This document shows, piece after piece, positions 33,071-44,585 of a DNA stretch of 64,000 nt. The stretch comes from Liquidambar formosana (lineage: Eukaryota > Streptophyta > Magnoliopsida > Saxifragales > Altingiaceae), in the NCBI GenBank assembly GCA_039720395.1, contig CM077827.1:8595991-8659990 (forward strand), given 5' to 3'. The number at the start of each line of letters is the position of its first letter. Position 1 is the first letter of the stretch. The notes under the pieces are model-generated. The model had not been told where the DNA came from, made no database searches, and worked only from the letters and a program-made list of their open reading frames with translations. The position numbers were made by a program, and so were the translations under genes.

Positions 33071-33297
33071 TGTTGTAAATGTAAGAATTAATGGTGGATG
33101 ACCACCACTCTCTTTATTTCACCGGTTTCAATTGTTAAGGGAATTAAGCCTTATGTTTGGCTTTTCCCACTTTAAGAGTCTCAGCATATTAAGCCTATAA
33201 AAAGAGGCTTTTGATGCATGAATAAGATACGGATGAGAAGTTTTTCTCTGCTCAATATTTATTGTCTTAAATTCTTATCCTCTTTTATTTCACAACG
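33071..33297 (+). repeat. Short Copia 3' LTR
   Basis: Starts TGTTGTAAATG after AAAGGAGAG and ends TTTCACAACG, so the ends are near-complementary, with the final CA apparently mutated to CG. CCTATAAAAAGAGG near 33196-33209 is a TATA box. Confidence 0.6.
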
Positions 33298-34815
33298 TTT
33301 TTAAGATTTTATGCAAAATATGAAAGGTTTTTACGAAAACCAGCTGCGATGTTACTAGAAAATATCTTTTTGAACAACTTTGCAGAAGAATTGTTTTTCA
33401 AAACCTATCATTTATGTAGGCTTTTTGGCAGAAAATGAAAAAGAAATTATAAATGACTAAAAAGTATACTTAAACGATAGATTTTGGAAAAACTTTCTTC
33501 TACAAAGTTGTTCAAAGTGACGCTTTTTAGCGAACATTACGGTCAGTTAATTCAAGGTGATAGATTTATGCCTTTAACACTATATAAATTTTTTTGAATT
33601 GTTTAATTTCGAATCAAATGCCCAAACAGGCCCTAAATCACTTGTTATATTTTATATAAATATAAATAATATAAAAATTAATATCTAATACACACAATGA
33701 TGGAGTTAGTCACGTTGCCCAACCAGCTCAATCCCATTTATGCTCACTGGGGCTAGACTGGTGGTAAGAGAGAGTGGGAAAAAGGATAGGAATATAATAG
33801 GTTAGGGGTTCAAACCTCTCCCAATGTATCAAACTAAAATAAAAAAGTAGGCGTTTTACAACCCAAAGCCAACCTAACGCTGCCCAAGCCCGCCCATTAA
33901 GTGGGTTGGGCATGAATTGAGCCGGTCTAAAGTTGCAGTTCCAACCGGAAGATAACACGCACAAGCATTACTAAAGAGGGTGGGTGGTGGTGTTTGTGAT
34001 GAAGCTAGACTGATACAAAGCAAGCCCGGAGTAAATGTATGCCAATTGCCTTTTCATTCCTCTCAACACCGCCACCCAGAGGCCTCAATAACTTGAGAGC
34101 AAGAGCATTGAATGAAGCAGCTGCGTCCTGGTCTGGACCTGTTCACATGTAGAGTCTATGCAGCACAAATAACGGAAGCTGATTCTCCAGTAACAGTAAA
34201 TCTAATTTGACGACTCGTAGCATGAAGAGTGTTCAAAGAATGGAATCATGTACGTCCAAATGGAAATTACGCAATTTTAGTATATTTTACATAATATTGA
34301 AAGTAGAAACCTACAATTTTAATGTATTTTGGTGGCGATAATGTTGGTTGGTGGGTCGAGTTTAATCCTTCATAATTTCCAGTGCCTTCCATTTTCCTAG
34401 GGAGAGCAGGTAAGATATTTATAATTTAAATGCGAAAAGAGAAAAGCTCCTCTGAACATGCCATGAACAACAAGATAACTAGCTTATAAATTTTTTTTTT
34501 TGAAAAAAGAAGGGTCAATTACAAAGAAACCCTCAAATATGGCTCTTTTTTGCATAATCCCAAAAAGAAAAAAAATAGTTGCAATGTCTTTAAACAGCTT
34601 ACAAGTTTAGCGATTAGCGCAGTTATATAATGCTTCTATATTTCACATCCAAAATAGAAAAAATGCAACTCAAAAGCATGGAAAAGAACACACCTCTTTA
34701 AGCAAATTGAAACATTTTCCTTTTCTTTTCCTCCTAGTTTACAACACCCAACCAGAGCAATAAGCAAGCCAGAACATACAATTTGGAAGATACCAAATGG
34801 CCACCTCAACACTCA
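33297..34815. repeat. Segmental duplication, copy 1
   Basis: Collinear, direct-orientation match to 62158-63987. It includes part of a foldback MITE (33297-33545), a SINE (33741-33850), an unassigned GC-richer stretch (33960-34200) and the DUF247-flank-like stretch (34345-34460). It lacks the 224-bp MITE and a ~63-bp segment found in copy 2. Confidence 0.85.
33741..33850 (+). mobile_element. tRNA-derived SINE
   Basis: A-box-like GCTAGACTGGTGG at 33752-33764 and B-box GGGTTCAAACCTC at 33806-33818 have Pol III spacing, followed by an A-rich tail. The second copy is at 62605-62700. SINEs of this type are transcribed by Pol III and move by LINE enzymes. Confidence 0.6.
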
Positions 34816-34827
34816 TTTCTAGAAAAG

Positions 34828-34990
34828 TGAAATAAAGACTGTAAATGACAAAAAGGTTCATTTAAATGATAGATTTTGAAAAAAATTATTTTACAAAATT
34901 ATTTAAAATGATGTTTTCTAATGAATTATGCGATCAGTTTTCATAAAATTTTATATATTTTTTATGAAACCTCGATAAGTTTAAATTAAG
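34828..34990. repeat. Foldback MITE family, copy F (right half)
   Basis: GACTGTAAATGACAAAAAGG, GATAGATTTTGAAAAA, AAAATGATGTTTTCTAATG and TTTTCATAAAATTTTATAT form the right arm of the family. Confidence 0.55.
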
Positions 34991-35094
34991 TGAAGGATAA
35001 GAGCAAACCTTGAAGTACAGGCTCCTAACGCCAATAGGCTAGAGCTAGCCCAGCCCAGCATAATTTTGAGCTTTAATTTAATAGCCCAAGGAAC

Positions 35095-35342
35095 GGCTAT
35101 TGCAAACCCCCCATTCCTATAAGCCCACCCCCCATCCTTTAGGTTTTTAAGGTTTTATGCAAAATATAAAAAGTTTTTATGAAAACCGGCCTTGATGTCC
35201 ACTAGAAAACATCATTTTGAACAACTTTGCAGAAGAAAGTTTTTCCAAAATCTATCGTTTAAATGTACTTTTTAACCATTTATAGCCTTTATTTCATTTT
35301 TTGCCAAAAAGTCTACCTAAACGATATATTTTGGAAAAACTT
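35095..35342. repeat. Foldback MITE family, copy G (left half and stem)
   Basis: Begins CGGCTATTGCAAACCCCCC, the family terminus, and includes TTTTATGCAAAATATAAAAAG, AACATCATTTTGAACAACTT and the reverse-paired ATATTTTGGAAAAACTTTC. The right end is missing. Confidence 0.6.
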
Positions 35343-35432
35343 TCTGGGAGTAGTCTCTTATTCTTTACACAGCACTTTGTCTCTTTTGCTTGGGAGCTTT
35401 TGCTTTAGCTTAGCTACAAAATTAAATCTCTG

Positions 35433-35465
<33 letters not shown>

Positions 35466-36650
35466 AAAAAAAAAAAAAAAAAAAACAGCACTTTGTTCAA
35501 CAAAATTACAGCACTTTGTTCTTGCTTCGTGGGATCTTGTCTTCGCATTTTTGGGTGATATTTTGCACCAGCTTGCTTGTGGATTGTGTCGCTATATTTC
35601 CATCATTCTTGGTTGGATTGGGCATTCTTTATTGCAAGCTTGGAGGCTTTTGTTCCACAAATTTAGTGAGATCTTTCTACTATTGTATTTGTTGAAATAC
35701 ATTTAAAGATGTTTGATTGTATTTAAGACTTTGAGTCTCTTGTACTCAACTTTGTTGATAGTGAAAAAATCGACTTCGTTATGACCTGTGGACATATCTC
35801 AATTTGAGGAAACCATGTAAATCTTGGTGTCCCTATTTTATTTCCTTTGCTTGAGTTATTTATTTGGTATATTATTTGCTGTGTTTTTATTTATCTTTTT
35901 GATTTACACTTTGTGGGAACTCAGGTATTTTTCCAACACTTGGAACAGTTTTACGTTCTTATGGTAAGTAGTGCAAATTTTGAGATGTCAATGGGTAGTT
36001 GGGTCCAAAGTTCTAATTGAGTTCTAAAAGACTCATCATTGTGTTGATTAGAAGTTTGTTGAGCCTCTGCTTATGACACATGATCCAGTGAATAGTAAAT
36101 TTAATTTGGAATATGTCGACATTCGACAGAGATGTCTTGTATAACTTTCTAACTGGGGATATTGGACCCTCTAAAGGCTTTGTTAGTGTAAAGACAGAGA
36201 TTTAGTTTCATTACTGTGGGCATATTGTGTTTCGATTAGGAATTTTGATCTGTCGGGCACATTTAAAAGTTTGCACCGTTCGAAACTATGGAGCTCTTGT
36301 TCCCGACAGCACGACTCCCCTTGGTCATTGGAGAGCTTGTGAAACATTTGTTTTCTATTTATGCGTACAGCTTACTTTTCATGAATTCACTACCACCTGC
36401 ATTATTGCAGTCCTTGTGAGAAAAAATTTCCTCTGCTCTGGAAATGAAAAAATCCAAGCTCATTTTACAAATCTTTTCCAAAAACTTGCCTCAAACAGCA
36501 TGACCAACTTAGTCAATGGGCAACTTGTGAGAAAATTTGCATTTTGTTTTGGTTTTGCATTCACACTTTTCATGAAACTAAGATTCTAATGTCCGCATAG
36601 GGTCGTAAGAAAATTTGCATTCTGTTTTGGTTTTGCATTCACACTTTTCA
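35343..36650. other. No gene; T/A hairpin and LTR-like stretch
   Basis: T27 directly followed by AAC and A23 (35433-35485) would form a hairpin. CAGCACTTTGT occurs three times around it. 35640-35960 (TTGAGTCTCTTGTACTCAAC, GACTTCGTTATGACCTGTGG) resembles the 3' part of a Copia LTR. A 40-bp word with TTGCATTCACACTTTTCAT is repeated at 36531 and 36609. No coding sequence is supported. Confidence 0.4.
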
Positions 36651-38575
36651 TACCCTACTTACCTTGTGCAATTTACTTCAAGAAATAGCAAAATTGAGTA
36701 ATAGCAACCTTATTTGCAATAAGGTAATTACCACACCTATTTGCGCCCTTACACGTGTTCAAAACAAAACAAAAAGAATAAAATACAAATCTGGACAGAA
36801 TTGAATTAAGGCCTAAATTCATCCACTAGTCATGTAAATAACACAAATAATGAATAAACATAAATCCTAATGCAACCCTAATACCATGACTCAACTAGCA
36901 TGCATAAAAACTATGAAAAATATGTAAAAAGACCCTAATGATTATGAGAATATCATACAACCCCATTAAACATGAAAATAAAGCAATATCAAGTCAAAGA
37001 AGATGATATAATACCCCTATGTAAAACCCTATACTCTAAAAAGGATAATTATCCTTGTAAAAGGTTGATATTTCCAAAAAAACCATAGAAATCCACTATA
37101 TGAATGCAACACTTATCATAATTATTTTACATGCATAACATATATAATAACCATAAAGAAAAATTAATCAAAAACCCTAACTTGGCATGCTATATGAAAC
37201 TCACTCAAAATAAGAATAATGGAAACCCTAGAATCACAACTATGCATTAAATCCTATAAATCCTATAGAATAACTCTAAAGCATGCAAAACTAATCATGA
37301 ATGACATTTATTTCATGTATATTAACTAAAAAAAGCATTAATACATGATAAAAATCCTAACTTTAGCATGCGATAGAACTATTCTATAAGAAACCCTACT
37401 TTCAGCATCATTTAAATAGCATTATACCTTAGGTTAAGCCTTCTTTATTGTTGTAGAGACTCTTTCCTTCTCTTGTAAACAACTTTAAACAACTCTCTTC
37501 AAGCCTCATACACAAACTCCAACACTCGTTTGGAATTCTCTCTCTTACTCTCTTAGAACTTAGGTTTAATACATTAAAGTGTCTCTCCTAATGCTGAAAC
37601 ATAATGGGGTATTTATAAAGTTTAGGTGGGATAAATCAATGGCTGTGATTAAAACTCTAAAAATTAATTCAAGGGTTGTTATTAACTCACTTGGGGCTCA
37701 AGGAACTCAAAGTTACCAAAAAATAAGAAAGAAATTCTTGCAAAAGAGTAAAAATCCGTCAAAATAGGCAAAAGATCCTGCTTCAGCAAAAATAGGTAAG
37801 TGGCTCTTGACTGACCACCCAAGCCTAGGCCTAGGCGGCTAGCTGCCCAGGCTTGGGTGGTCACCTGAACCTTTTGTCAAGTTTTGTCCAATTTTGTTCT
37901 TATTTCCTTCTGAAAGTGTTTTAGAGGTCAAATTAACTCTGATTTTGATGAAATAAGAGCCAAAACGACTGTGTTTTGATGAGGAATACATTTTTGAACA
38001 TTTTAGAGTAAAAACCACTGATTATGGGTGCATGGTTAGGTTTTACAAAAGCGATTAACTACTATGCACTGCCATTGCAAAGCTTAGGTATGTACATAGG
38101 ATTGAACCAAATATTTTCTCAACCAAAATTAAACATTCTAAAACACTTTTAGGGATAAAATAAAGACTAATTAAAGTCAATTTGAGAAGAATTGGTTGGT
38201 AATTATGAGTCGAATTGAGCTAACCCGAAATGGGTCTTTTAACCAACTTGAACCATTATGAGCCCTTTTAACCCTAGTTCATAAATTCACCAATTTGAAC
38301 CTAGAAATACCTCTTATGCACCAATATGAACTCCAATTGACAATTTAGAAATCATTTCAATGTCAAACGAAAAGTTTATGACCTAAAAGACAATTATACC
38401 CTTCAAGTCACAAAAGCTCTTATTAACTCTCAAGATCAACTCCAAATTGAACCAAAATTCATATACATTATCCTTAGAACTCTAAAAAACTAATGCAAGT
38501 GACTAGACTAAAAAACAAAACAAAAACCTACATGAAATGACAAACCCTAGTAAAGTGGTGCAAAAATGGGGTGTG
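36651..38575 (-). repeat. Truncated LTR of the TGTCACACCCC family (host of the CACTA)
   Basis: Matches the minus-strand solo LTR at 54502-57117 from its position 55250 onward, so it lacks the outer 750 bp. It ends CAAAAATGGGGTGTG at the CACTA. The missing ACA of its terminus GGGGTGTGACA reappears after the CACTA at 60304-60306, which places the insertion three bases inside the LTR end. Confidence 0.85.
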
Positions 38576-38605
38576 CACTACAAGAAACTGTGTTATTCAC
38601 GGCGT

Positions 38606-41478
38606 TGTCACACCCCATTTTTGTCACCTTAACTAGGGTACATCATTTCATGTACGATTTTTAGTTCTTTTTGAGTCTAGTCTTTTGCATTGAGTTTCTA
38701 TGGCATTGAATATCATGTGTATGAATTTTGAAGTGATTTGGAGTTCATTTCGATAGTCAATAAGAACTTTTGCGACTTTAAGGTCATAATCGTCTTTTAA
38801 GCCGTATATTTTCTATTTGACTTTGGAATGAATCCCAAGTCATTCCCTTGAGTTCATATGGTTATATAGAGTCTATATATAGGTTTGATTCGATAAACTA
38901 ATGGTTTAAGATCAATTCGGCTCATAACGGTTCAAGTTAGCTAAAAGACCCTTTCTTGGTTCGCTCAAATTGACTCATGTGACCCACTCAATTTATTCCC
39001 ATTTAACATCAATCGGGCTTTATTTACATCATAAACATGTTTTGAAAGGTTGATTTTTGATTTGGAAAGCATTTGATTTGACCTTGTGTGTAAACCCAAC
39101 TTAGCGACGGTGAAGCACCATGGTTAACCACCTTTGTAAAACCTAACCATGCACCCATGGTTAAGGATTTTTGTCCTAAAATGCCTAAAAATGTGTTCCC
39201 CTTCGAAACACGGTCGTTTTGGCTTTTATTTCGTCAAAATCGGACTTAATTTGACTCCCGAAAGACTTCCGGAAGGCGAAGGAGTCTAACCGAGGTATGC
39301 TGATGGGAGCCCTCGGGTGACCGTCCGGGCCCAGACGGTCAGCCGTCCAAGCCCAGACGGTCACCCGAGGGAATCCGTCTTTAAGTGGGATTCTGACTCT
39401 TCTCTCCCTCTTTTAACGGTTTCCTCCGCCATTACAACTTGTTTTCTCTTAGGAGTGTGTAAGTTTGAGTTGTTTGAGCACCAAGAGAGTCTCTAAGAGC
39501 CCTAGGATCATTATTTAATGAATTAATCTTAGCCATTGGTTTAGGGGGTCAGTTCTCTATATAAAGGACATGATGTTCAGCACATAGGGAAGCCACAAGT
39601 GCACTTTATACTTAGAGAGAGAGGGAGCTACGAGTTGGGAGAGCTAAAGAACATCAAGGGGAGGCTCTTCAACCTTAGGCAAGCAAGAGAACAAGGATTT
39701 TGAAGGCAAGGGAAGCTCTACATAAGGTAAACGTACTGTCAATTGCTGAATTTAGTCTTTTTTCCTTCTTCTTCTCCTTCTTTCTTCATGATAGTTCTAG
39801 TGCATGTAGTAGCTTTGCATATTGATTAAATCCAATGCTTTTGTGATGTTATATGTATGATTTTAAGGTTATTCATGGGTTAATATGTTTGATAGTCCTT
39901 AATTACCTAAGGTTTTGAAAGCATTATCCTTTTTATCCTTTCAAGTCATGCATGTTTCATATAGCCTATTTGTTGTGATTATTTGGGTTTTTCTTCATCA
40001 TGGTTGGTTTATATATGTGATTTGGAGTTGAGTCATGTTGGGTTTTGCATTCATATAGTTTATTTTCTAGGGTTTTGGAGAAGTTATCATTTTCTAAGGA
40101 TAATTATCCTTTTTAGGTGGTAGGGTTCTGCATAAGGGTATTTGGGAATGTGTTTAAGCATGAAATCTCTTCTACTATGTTCTTAAGTATATATTTTATG
40201 TAAGATATGTTGATAGAAGCTTCATACGAGGTGATTTTCACGTAAAATTATCTTTAGGATAATTTTGCTTAAGAAAGCTCGCCGTAAAAAGGCATATTTT
40301 CATGTTTTACATAAAACATCATACTTTTGGCTTGAGTTAGCTTTGTTTGCATGCTTAATGATATTATTTGACATTCTCATGATTATTATAGAGTCTTTTG
40401 CATATTTCTTAGTCTTGCATGCATGTTAGAAGGCATATTCCATGTAGGAGCATACTAAGGTTTCTTGTTTCCTTTTAATTATTGCTTTTGCATGATTATT
40501 AGGATAATTTTGGGACTTTTAGTATTCTGTCCAGATTAGTGTTTTGTTCCTACTGCATGGTTTTGGGCACGTGTAAGGGTGCAAACAGGGGCAATAATTG
40601 CCTTATTGCAAATAAGGTTGTTATCGCTTAATTTTGCTATTGCATGGAGCTATTGCGCTTAGGTAAGTGGGTGTGAAGGTGCCCCAATTCACCTCCCTTC
40701 TTAACTCTTTCTCTTCTCCCTCCTAGGGTTAATTCTTAATATGAATTTATGGTCTTAATCAAAGGTTTCCTTCAATAATAAAATTCTGGTTTTTACTAAA
40801 GTTTCCATTTTGTGGAATTCTTTCCAAATTCAAACTTGATTTATTCAATTCTCTTTCAAATAAGGAAACCTAGGGTTTTTACCATAGGTTTATATTAGGA
40901 TTTAACCCTATTCTATTCGAACTACGTGGACTTTGATCCATGTATTTCGTTGCATGGTACGTAGGCGCTCGTTTTGAGGCTCAAGTCCGTTCTAGGATCC
41001 AAGTATCCTAGGTTTTTCTTATTTTTTCTATTTTATTTTATTTTCTTTGTTTGATTATGCATGGATGAAATACATGTTATGCATGCTGTCTTGTGATGAT
41101 ATATGATGATATTTGAGTGAAAAAGATCTTAAGTTAGCCCAATTAAATTAAGAGACCAACTCGGGCGATGTGGGTGCCTACGGGCTTTGCCCAGAACCTT
41201 CCCACGTCGTAACTTAGCCCCCGAATCCAATTTTCTGGTTTCAAAGACTTTGCTTTTCCTTTAATGGAGTCATGTGGTTTTTGAAAATAAAACATTTTTA
41301 CGGTTTTCCTCTTTTCCTTAAAAAATGAGGTGGCGACTCCCTTTTGGTTTGTTGTCTTTCACCTATTTTGCCAAACCCTTGTGGGCCGCCGTTTTCTGGG
41401 GTTCACAGCGACTCCTTTTCGTTTGTTGTCTTTCACCTATTTTGCCAAACCCTTATGGGCCGTTTTCTGGGGTTCACA
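38606..41478 (+). mobile_element. Solo LTR, plus orientation, duplication GGCGT
   Basis: Starts TGTCACACCCCATTTTTGTC and ends GGGGTTCACA, with exact GGCGT on both sides (38601-38605 and 41479-41483). It lies 30 bp inside the CACTA left end. A promoter-like TCTATATAAAGGAC is at 39557-39570. The last 70 bp are tandemly duplicated (41333-41407 and 41408-41478). No internal domain remains, as expected after LTR-LTR recombination. Ty3/gypsy origin is likely but unproven. Confidence 0.88.
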
Positions 41479-41483
41479 GGCGT

Positions 41484-41700
41484 CACATTAACGGCGTGCA
41501 TACAATGCATGCCGTTAATGTGTACATTTACAGCGTGCACAAATTAATTGCCGTGAATAAGTGGGAAGGGGAACTATATTAACGGCGTGCACATTTGGCA
41601 TGCCATTAATAATTGTTTTTACGGCAGTTTGGCGCACGCCATTAATATCATCGATTTTAACGGCATACAGAATTCTTTTTTACGGTGTTTGTTAAGGGCA
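41484..41700. repeat. Left subterminal repeat array of the CACTA
   Basis: About ten variants of AACGGCGTGC and its complement GCATGCCGTTAA in both orientations. In En/Spm such repeats bind the TNPA protein. Confidence 0.8.
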
Positions 41701-41879
41701 CTCGTGACAAAAATTGACTGGGAAAATTCAGCGGGCTTTTATTTCCTAATCTTACTTTTCCCGTTCCTTTTTTTTATTTTATTTTTTGCTTAGTTGCTTT
41801 CCCCTTTTCTTCGACTTCTAGACCAGAACGAGAAAGGAGGAGGAGAAGGAGAAGCTAGGGCTTGTGCGTCTCTTTCTTA

Positions 41880-42190
41880 GGATGAAGAGGCTTGATCTAT
41901 GTATGCTCGTTCTCACGGTACTCTCTCGCTCTCTCTCTCTCTCTCGCTCTCTCTCTCGCTGTCTCTCTTTATCAATGTCTCTGTTTGAATGTCCAACATA
42001 GGGTTTACGATCTTGTCTAAGCACCAAAGAGGAAGCAAATCGAGGGTTTACCATATCACCGCCGCCCAATTTCAAGACTCCAGAGCCAAAACGGTTTTTG
42101 GTGAGACCCGACAAGGTTCTCGACAATTTGGGGGCTTCTCTTGCATTGATTTTTCGTCTTGAGACAGGGGTTTTGTTGCCGGGTATGGTT
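41880..42190 (+). pseudogene. Captured host exon, protein not identified
   Basis: After an AG acceptor-like site near 42000, one frame reads EEANRGFTISPPPNFKTPEP, then KRFLVRPDKVLDNLGASLAL and IFRLETGVLLPG, ending before a GTATGG donor-like site near 42183. Codon composition and hydrophobicity look like a real exon, possibly of a plastid-targeted protein, unlike surrounding DNA. A short ATG frame and a CT-rich leader (41930-41970) precede it. I cannot name the gene. It adjoins the proteasome fragment and is most simply a second captured piece. Confidence 0.45.
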
Positions 42191-42282
42191 TTCTCTGAAT
42201 TTCTCTTTGAATATTTTACCCTAGCTCTGTTTGATTGCTTAATAAATGGGAAAAATGAAAAATGAAAATGAAATGGGACCAT

Positions 42283-42508
42283 TTCAAAAGACTGGTGAAA
42301 GCGGTGATAAGAAGTCTCTCTCTCTATCTCTTTCTACATATACATATGTATGTATGTAATTGTTTATCGATTTTGTATTTGCAGAGCTCAGTTTACGGAA
42401 TACGTCCAAAAGAATGTGGCTTTGTATCAGTTCCGCAATGGGATTCCATTGACGACTACGGCTGCTGCTAATTTTACTCGAGGAGAGCTTGCCACTACTC
42501 TGCGCAAG
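42283..42508 (+). pseudogene. Captured 20S proteasome beta-2-type subunit fragment (PBD)
   Basis: 42385-42508 is an exon with an AG acceptor and GT donor. It encodes [20 protein letters not shown], then [21 protein letters not shown]. This matches the plant 20S proteasome subunit beta type-2 (PBD1/PBD2) with few changes. The preceding intron is present (about 42309-42384), and before it GGTGAAAGCGGTGATAAG looks like the decayed end of the previous exon (the GEPGDR segment of the family). The start, catalytic N-terminus and C-terminus are absent, so no proteasome subunit can be made. Retained introns show DNA-level capture rather than retrocopying. Confidence 0.85.
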
Positions 42509-44492
42509 GTTATATATCTATATTGTTCATCATGCTTTTGTCTTTTAATTCTGTATTAATTAGGGTTTGTAGAGATTTAGGGTTCTAGGGTATAAAATGT
42601 GAATGCTTTTGATGTGATCTGGCATGTGGAAATGTCTAGGGTTTTGAGCTTTTGTTACATTGAGATTTGTTGGTTTCTGATTCTAAAGTTATGTCTACGG
42701 TGATATACTGATGTGCATTCTGAGATGCTTATGGTTGTATGTTATGGAATAATATAGCAAGGAAACCTAGACAAGTAGACATACTATGACTATGCATAAT
42801 ATAGCTTTGACATATTATGGATTTTAATTTTATTTTTTCATGAATCATGATTGCTTAATGATTTGGAATATCAGACATGTCAAACAATGGTTGGAATTTG
42901 TGCAAAAATTTTCCGACAAACTATTTTTATTTTTATTTTTTCTTTGTTCTTTTTTGAGATTACTTGTATTCATTTGGGTGATGCTGAGATTTGCCTTTTT
43001 TAGCTCAATGGCGTATCTTCAACATGCTATATTTTGCTATATACTATGCGATATAGGGTTACTTCAGGGATGTATTTTTACCATTGAGTTCTATTCCTTG
43101 CTTAGAGATACATGTGTTGGATCATGGATGATTCTTCTGATTGTCAGAAGTTTGGACACGGAAGCTACGAGCAACTATATTTGTTATTTTAATCATTTTA
43201 ATTTAATAGGTTTTCATACTTTCACAGCTCTGTTCTCTGAAGCTCAAAACTTTCAATAAGCATCTTTTCTTGTTTTATATATAATCTCACTTTACAGTTC
43301 TAATATATTATTAACTTTATAACTCTAGTTACATCTGTAGTAATATCAACACTTCTACACTTAATTTTAAATTTTGTATACTAGCTTTATACCATTAATT
43401 TCCCTTGACCAATCTCATCATACATACAAGATTAATGCTGCTTCATGACTCCCATAATGATGATTGAATTAAAAGCTTCTTTCAAGAGGTCCATGAGCTA
43501 TATATAAAGGTATACCATTAATTAGGCGTTTCTGTGGTGCAATATTTTCCATCTTCAATTTGTTTTGGAATGGGGTTGGTTGTCCTCATAAAAATCTAGA
43601 TGCTGATTTTGTGTGGTGATTCAAACTATTTATGTCTAGTAATTCTGTTATTAGCTTTGTGAATTTTGAAGCTATTGTGGTCTGTAAAAGAAAAAAGAAT
43701 GGTTGGAATTTGGATGAACAGCTTATTTCATGTCCCTACTTTTAAGGGAATTCTACATGGAACAAAGTAGTTCCCTGTTTAAGTTTTGTGAAACCTTTTC
43801 CACATTATTTCCAAATTCAAAGTTAAAAATTTTTTTTTTGACATCGCATAAGTGCTATTTTACTAAATTCTGCGCAAATTCATTAGCCACTTTGATGTTG
43901 AAGGACTCGTAATATTTATTGATTCTCCCCTTGAAGGCTTTGATGGTTTATTTTCTTTTTGCCCATACTAGCTGTACAAACTTGAATTGTGAGAAGACCA
44001 CCGGATGAACATTTTTCTTGAATTATAAAGTTGATTTACATTTTCATTTGCTAATGTTACTTGTTTTGCTTAAATGGGGGAGGAAACTAGAAGCTTGTTC
44101 TGCTGTACCAATGTATGAAAAGCCATGTCCTCAATCTAAGCATGAAACTTAAAATATTATATTTCTTATGCATTGTCCTTTTAGACCTCTCTACTCGACT
44201 CACTAATGCACCCTGTTTCATCTATTATTCTCTCTGTAAATTTAATAAACATTTCAATCGACTCTTCTTTATTTATCGATTTCACTACATTTATCATATG
44301 AGCATGTGAATTCTTGATTAACTGCTGCATGAATCGCAGCTTTTAGTATTGATTTCTCTTTTCGTGTAAGAAAACTCATAAACCATGTGTACGTGTCATT
44401 TTGTTGTTACTTTTTCTGTTGTTATTTTATTTTGAAATGTTTTATTTACTCATACGTATACATTCATTTTCAAAACCATTCAAAAATTTCAG
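42509..44492. other. Intron-like AT-rich DNA between captured fragments
   Basis: T-rich and intron-like on the plus strand, with only short open stretches. It may be captured intron of the proteasome gene on the left and of the TRAPPC2-type gene on the right. I cannot place the junction. Confidence 0.4.
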
Positions 44493-44585
44493 ATTCTTCT
44501 CAATCCCCTATATCTACCTGGTCCTCGCATTACATCATCTCATTTTGATACAAAAGTTCGAGCCCTCGCAAGAAAATATCTATAA
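44493..44585 (+). pseudogene. Captured last exon of a TRAPPC2/sedlin-type gene
   Basis: After an acceptor TTTCAG the frame reads ILLNPLYLPGPRITSSHFDT, then KVRALARKYL and a stop. This is the C-terminus of the plant TRAPPC2 (sedlin, SNARE-like fold) protein, a subunit of the TRAPP vesicle-tethering complex, ending at the native stop position. Upstream exons are not visible within the CACTA, so it is a 3' fragment. The identification is from remembered family sequence and the match is nearly complete over 30 residues. Confidence 0.72.

Larger units (their letters stand above)
31737..33297 (+). mobile_element. 5'-truncated Copia retrotransposon (RT end to 3' LTR)
   Basis: Sequence homologous to the last third of a Copia pol begins abruptly at 31737 and runs to a short LTR ending at 33297. 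No left LTR, gag, protease or integrase is in the window. Between pol and the LTR an ~105-bp unit is repeated (TGTACTCTTTTTCCTTCGC at 32865 and 32972). Confidence 0.8.

Noticed and set aside
35433..35485. T27/A23 hairpin as a functional terminator or element end
   Set aside because: Homopolymer pairs are frequent in this DNA and often expand by slippage. No flanking duplication was found.
36227..36589. 120-codon plus-strand frame
   Set aside because: No family resemblance, and it overlaps a directly repeated non-coding word (36531 and 36609).
42840..43259. 139-codon plus-strand frame in the CACTA
   Set aside because: T-rich intron-like sequence with no recognisable motif.
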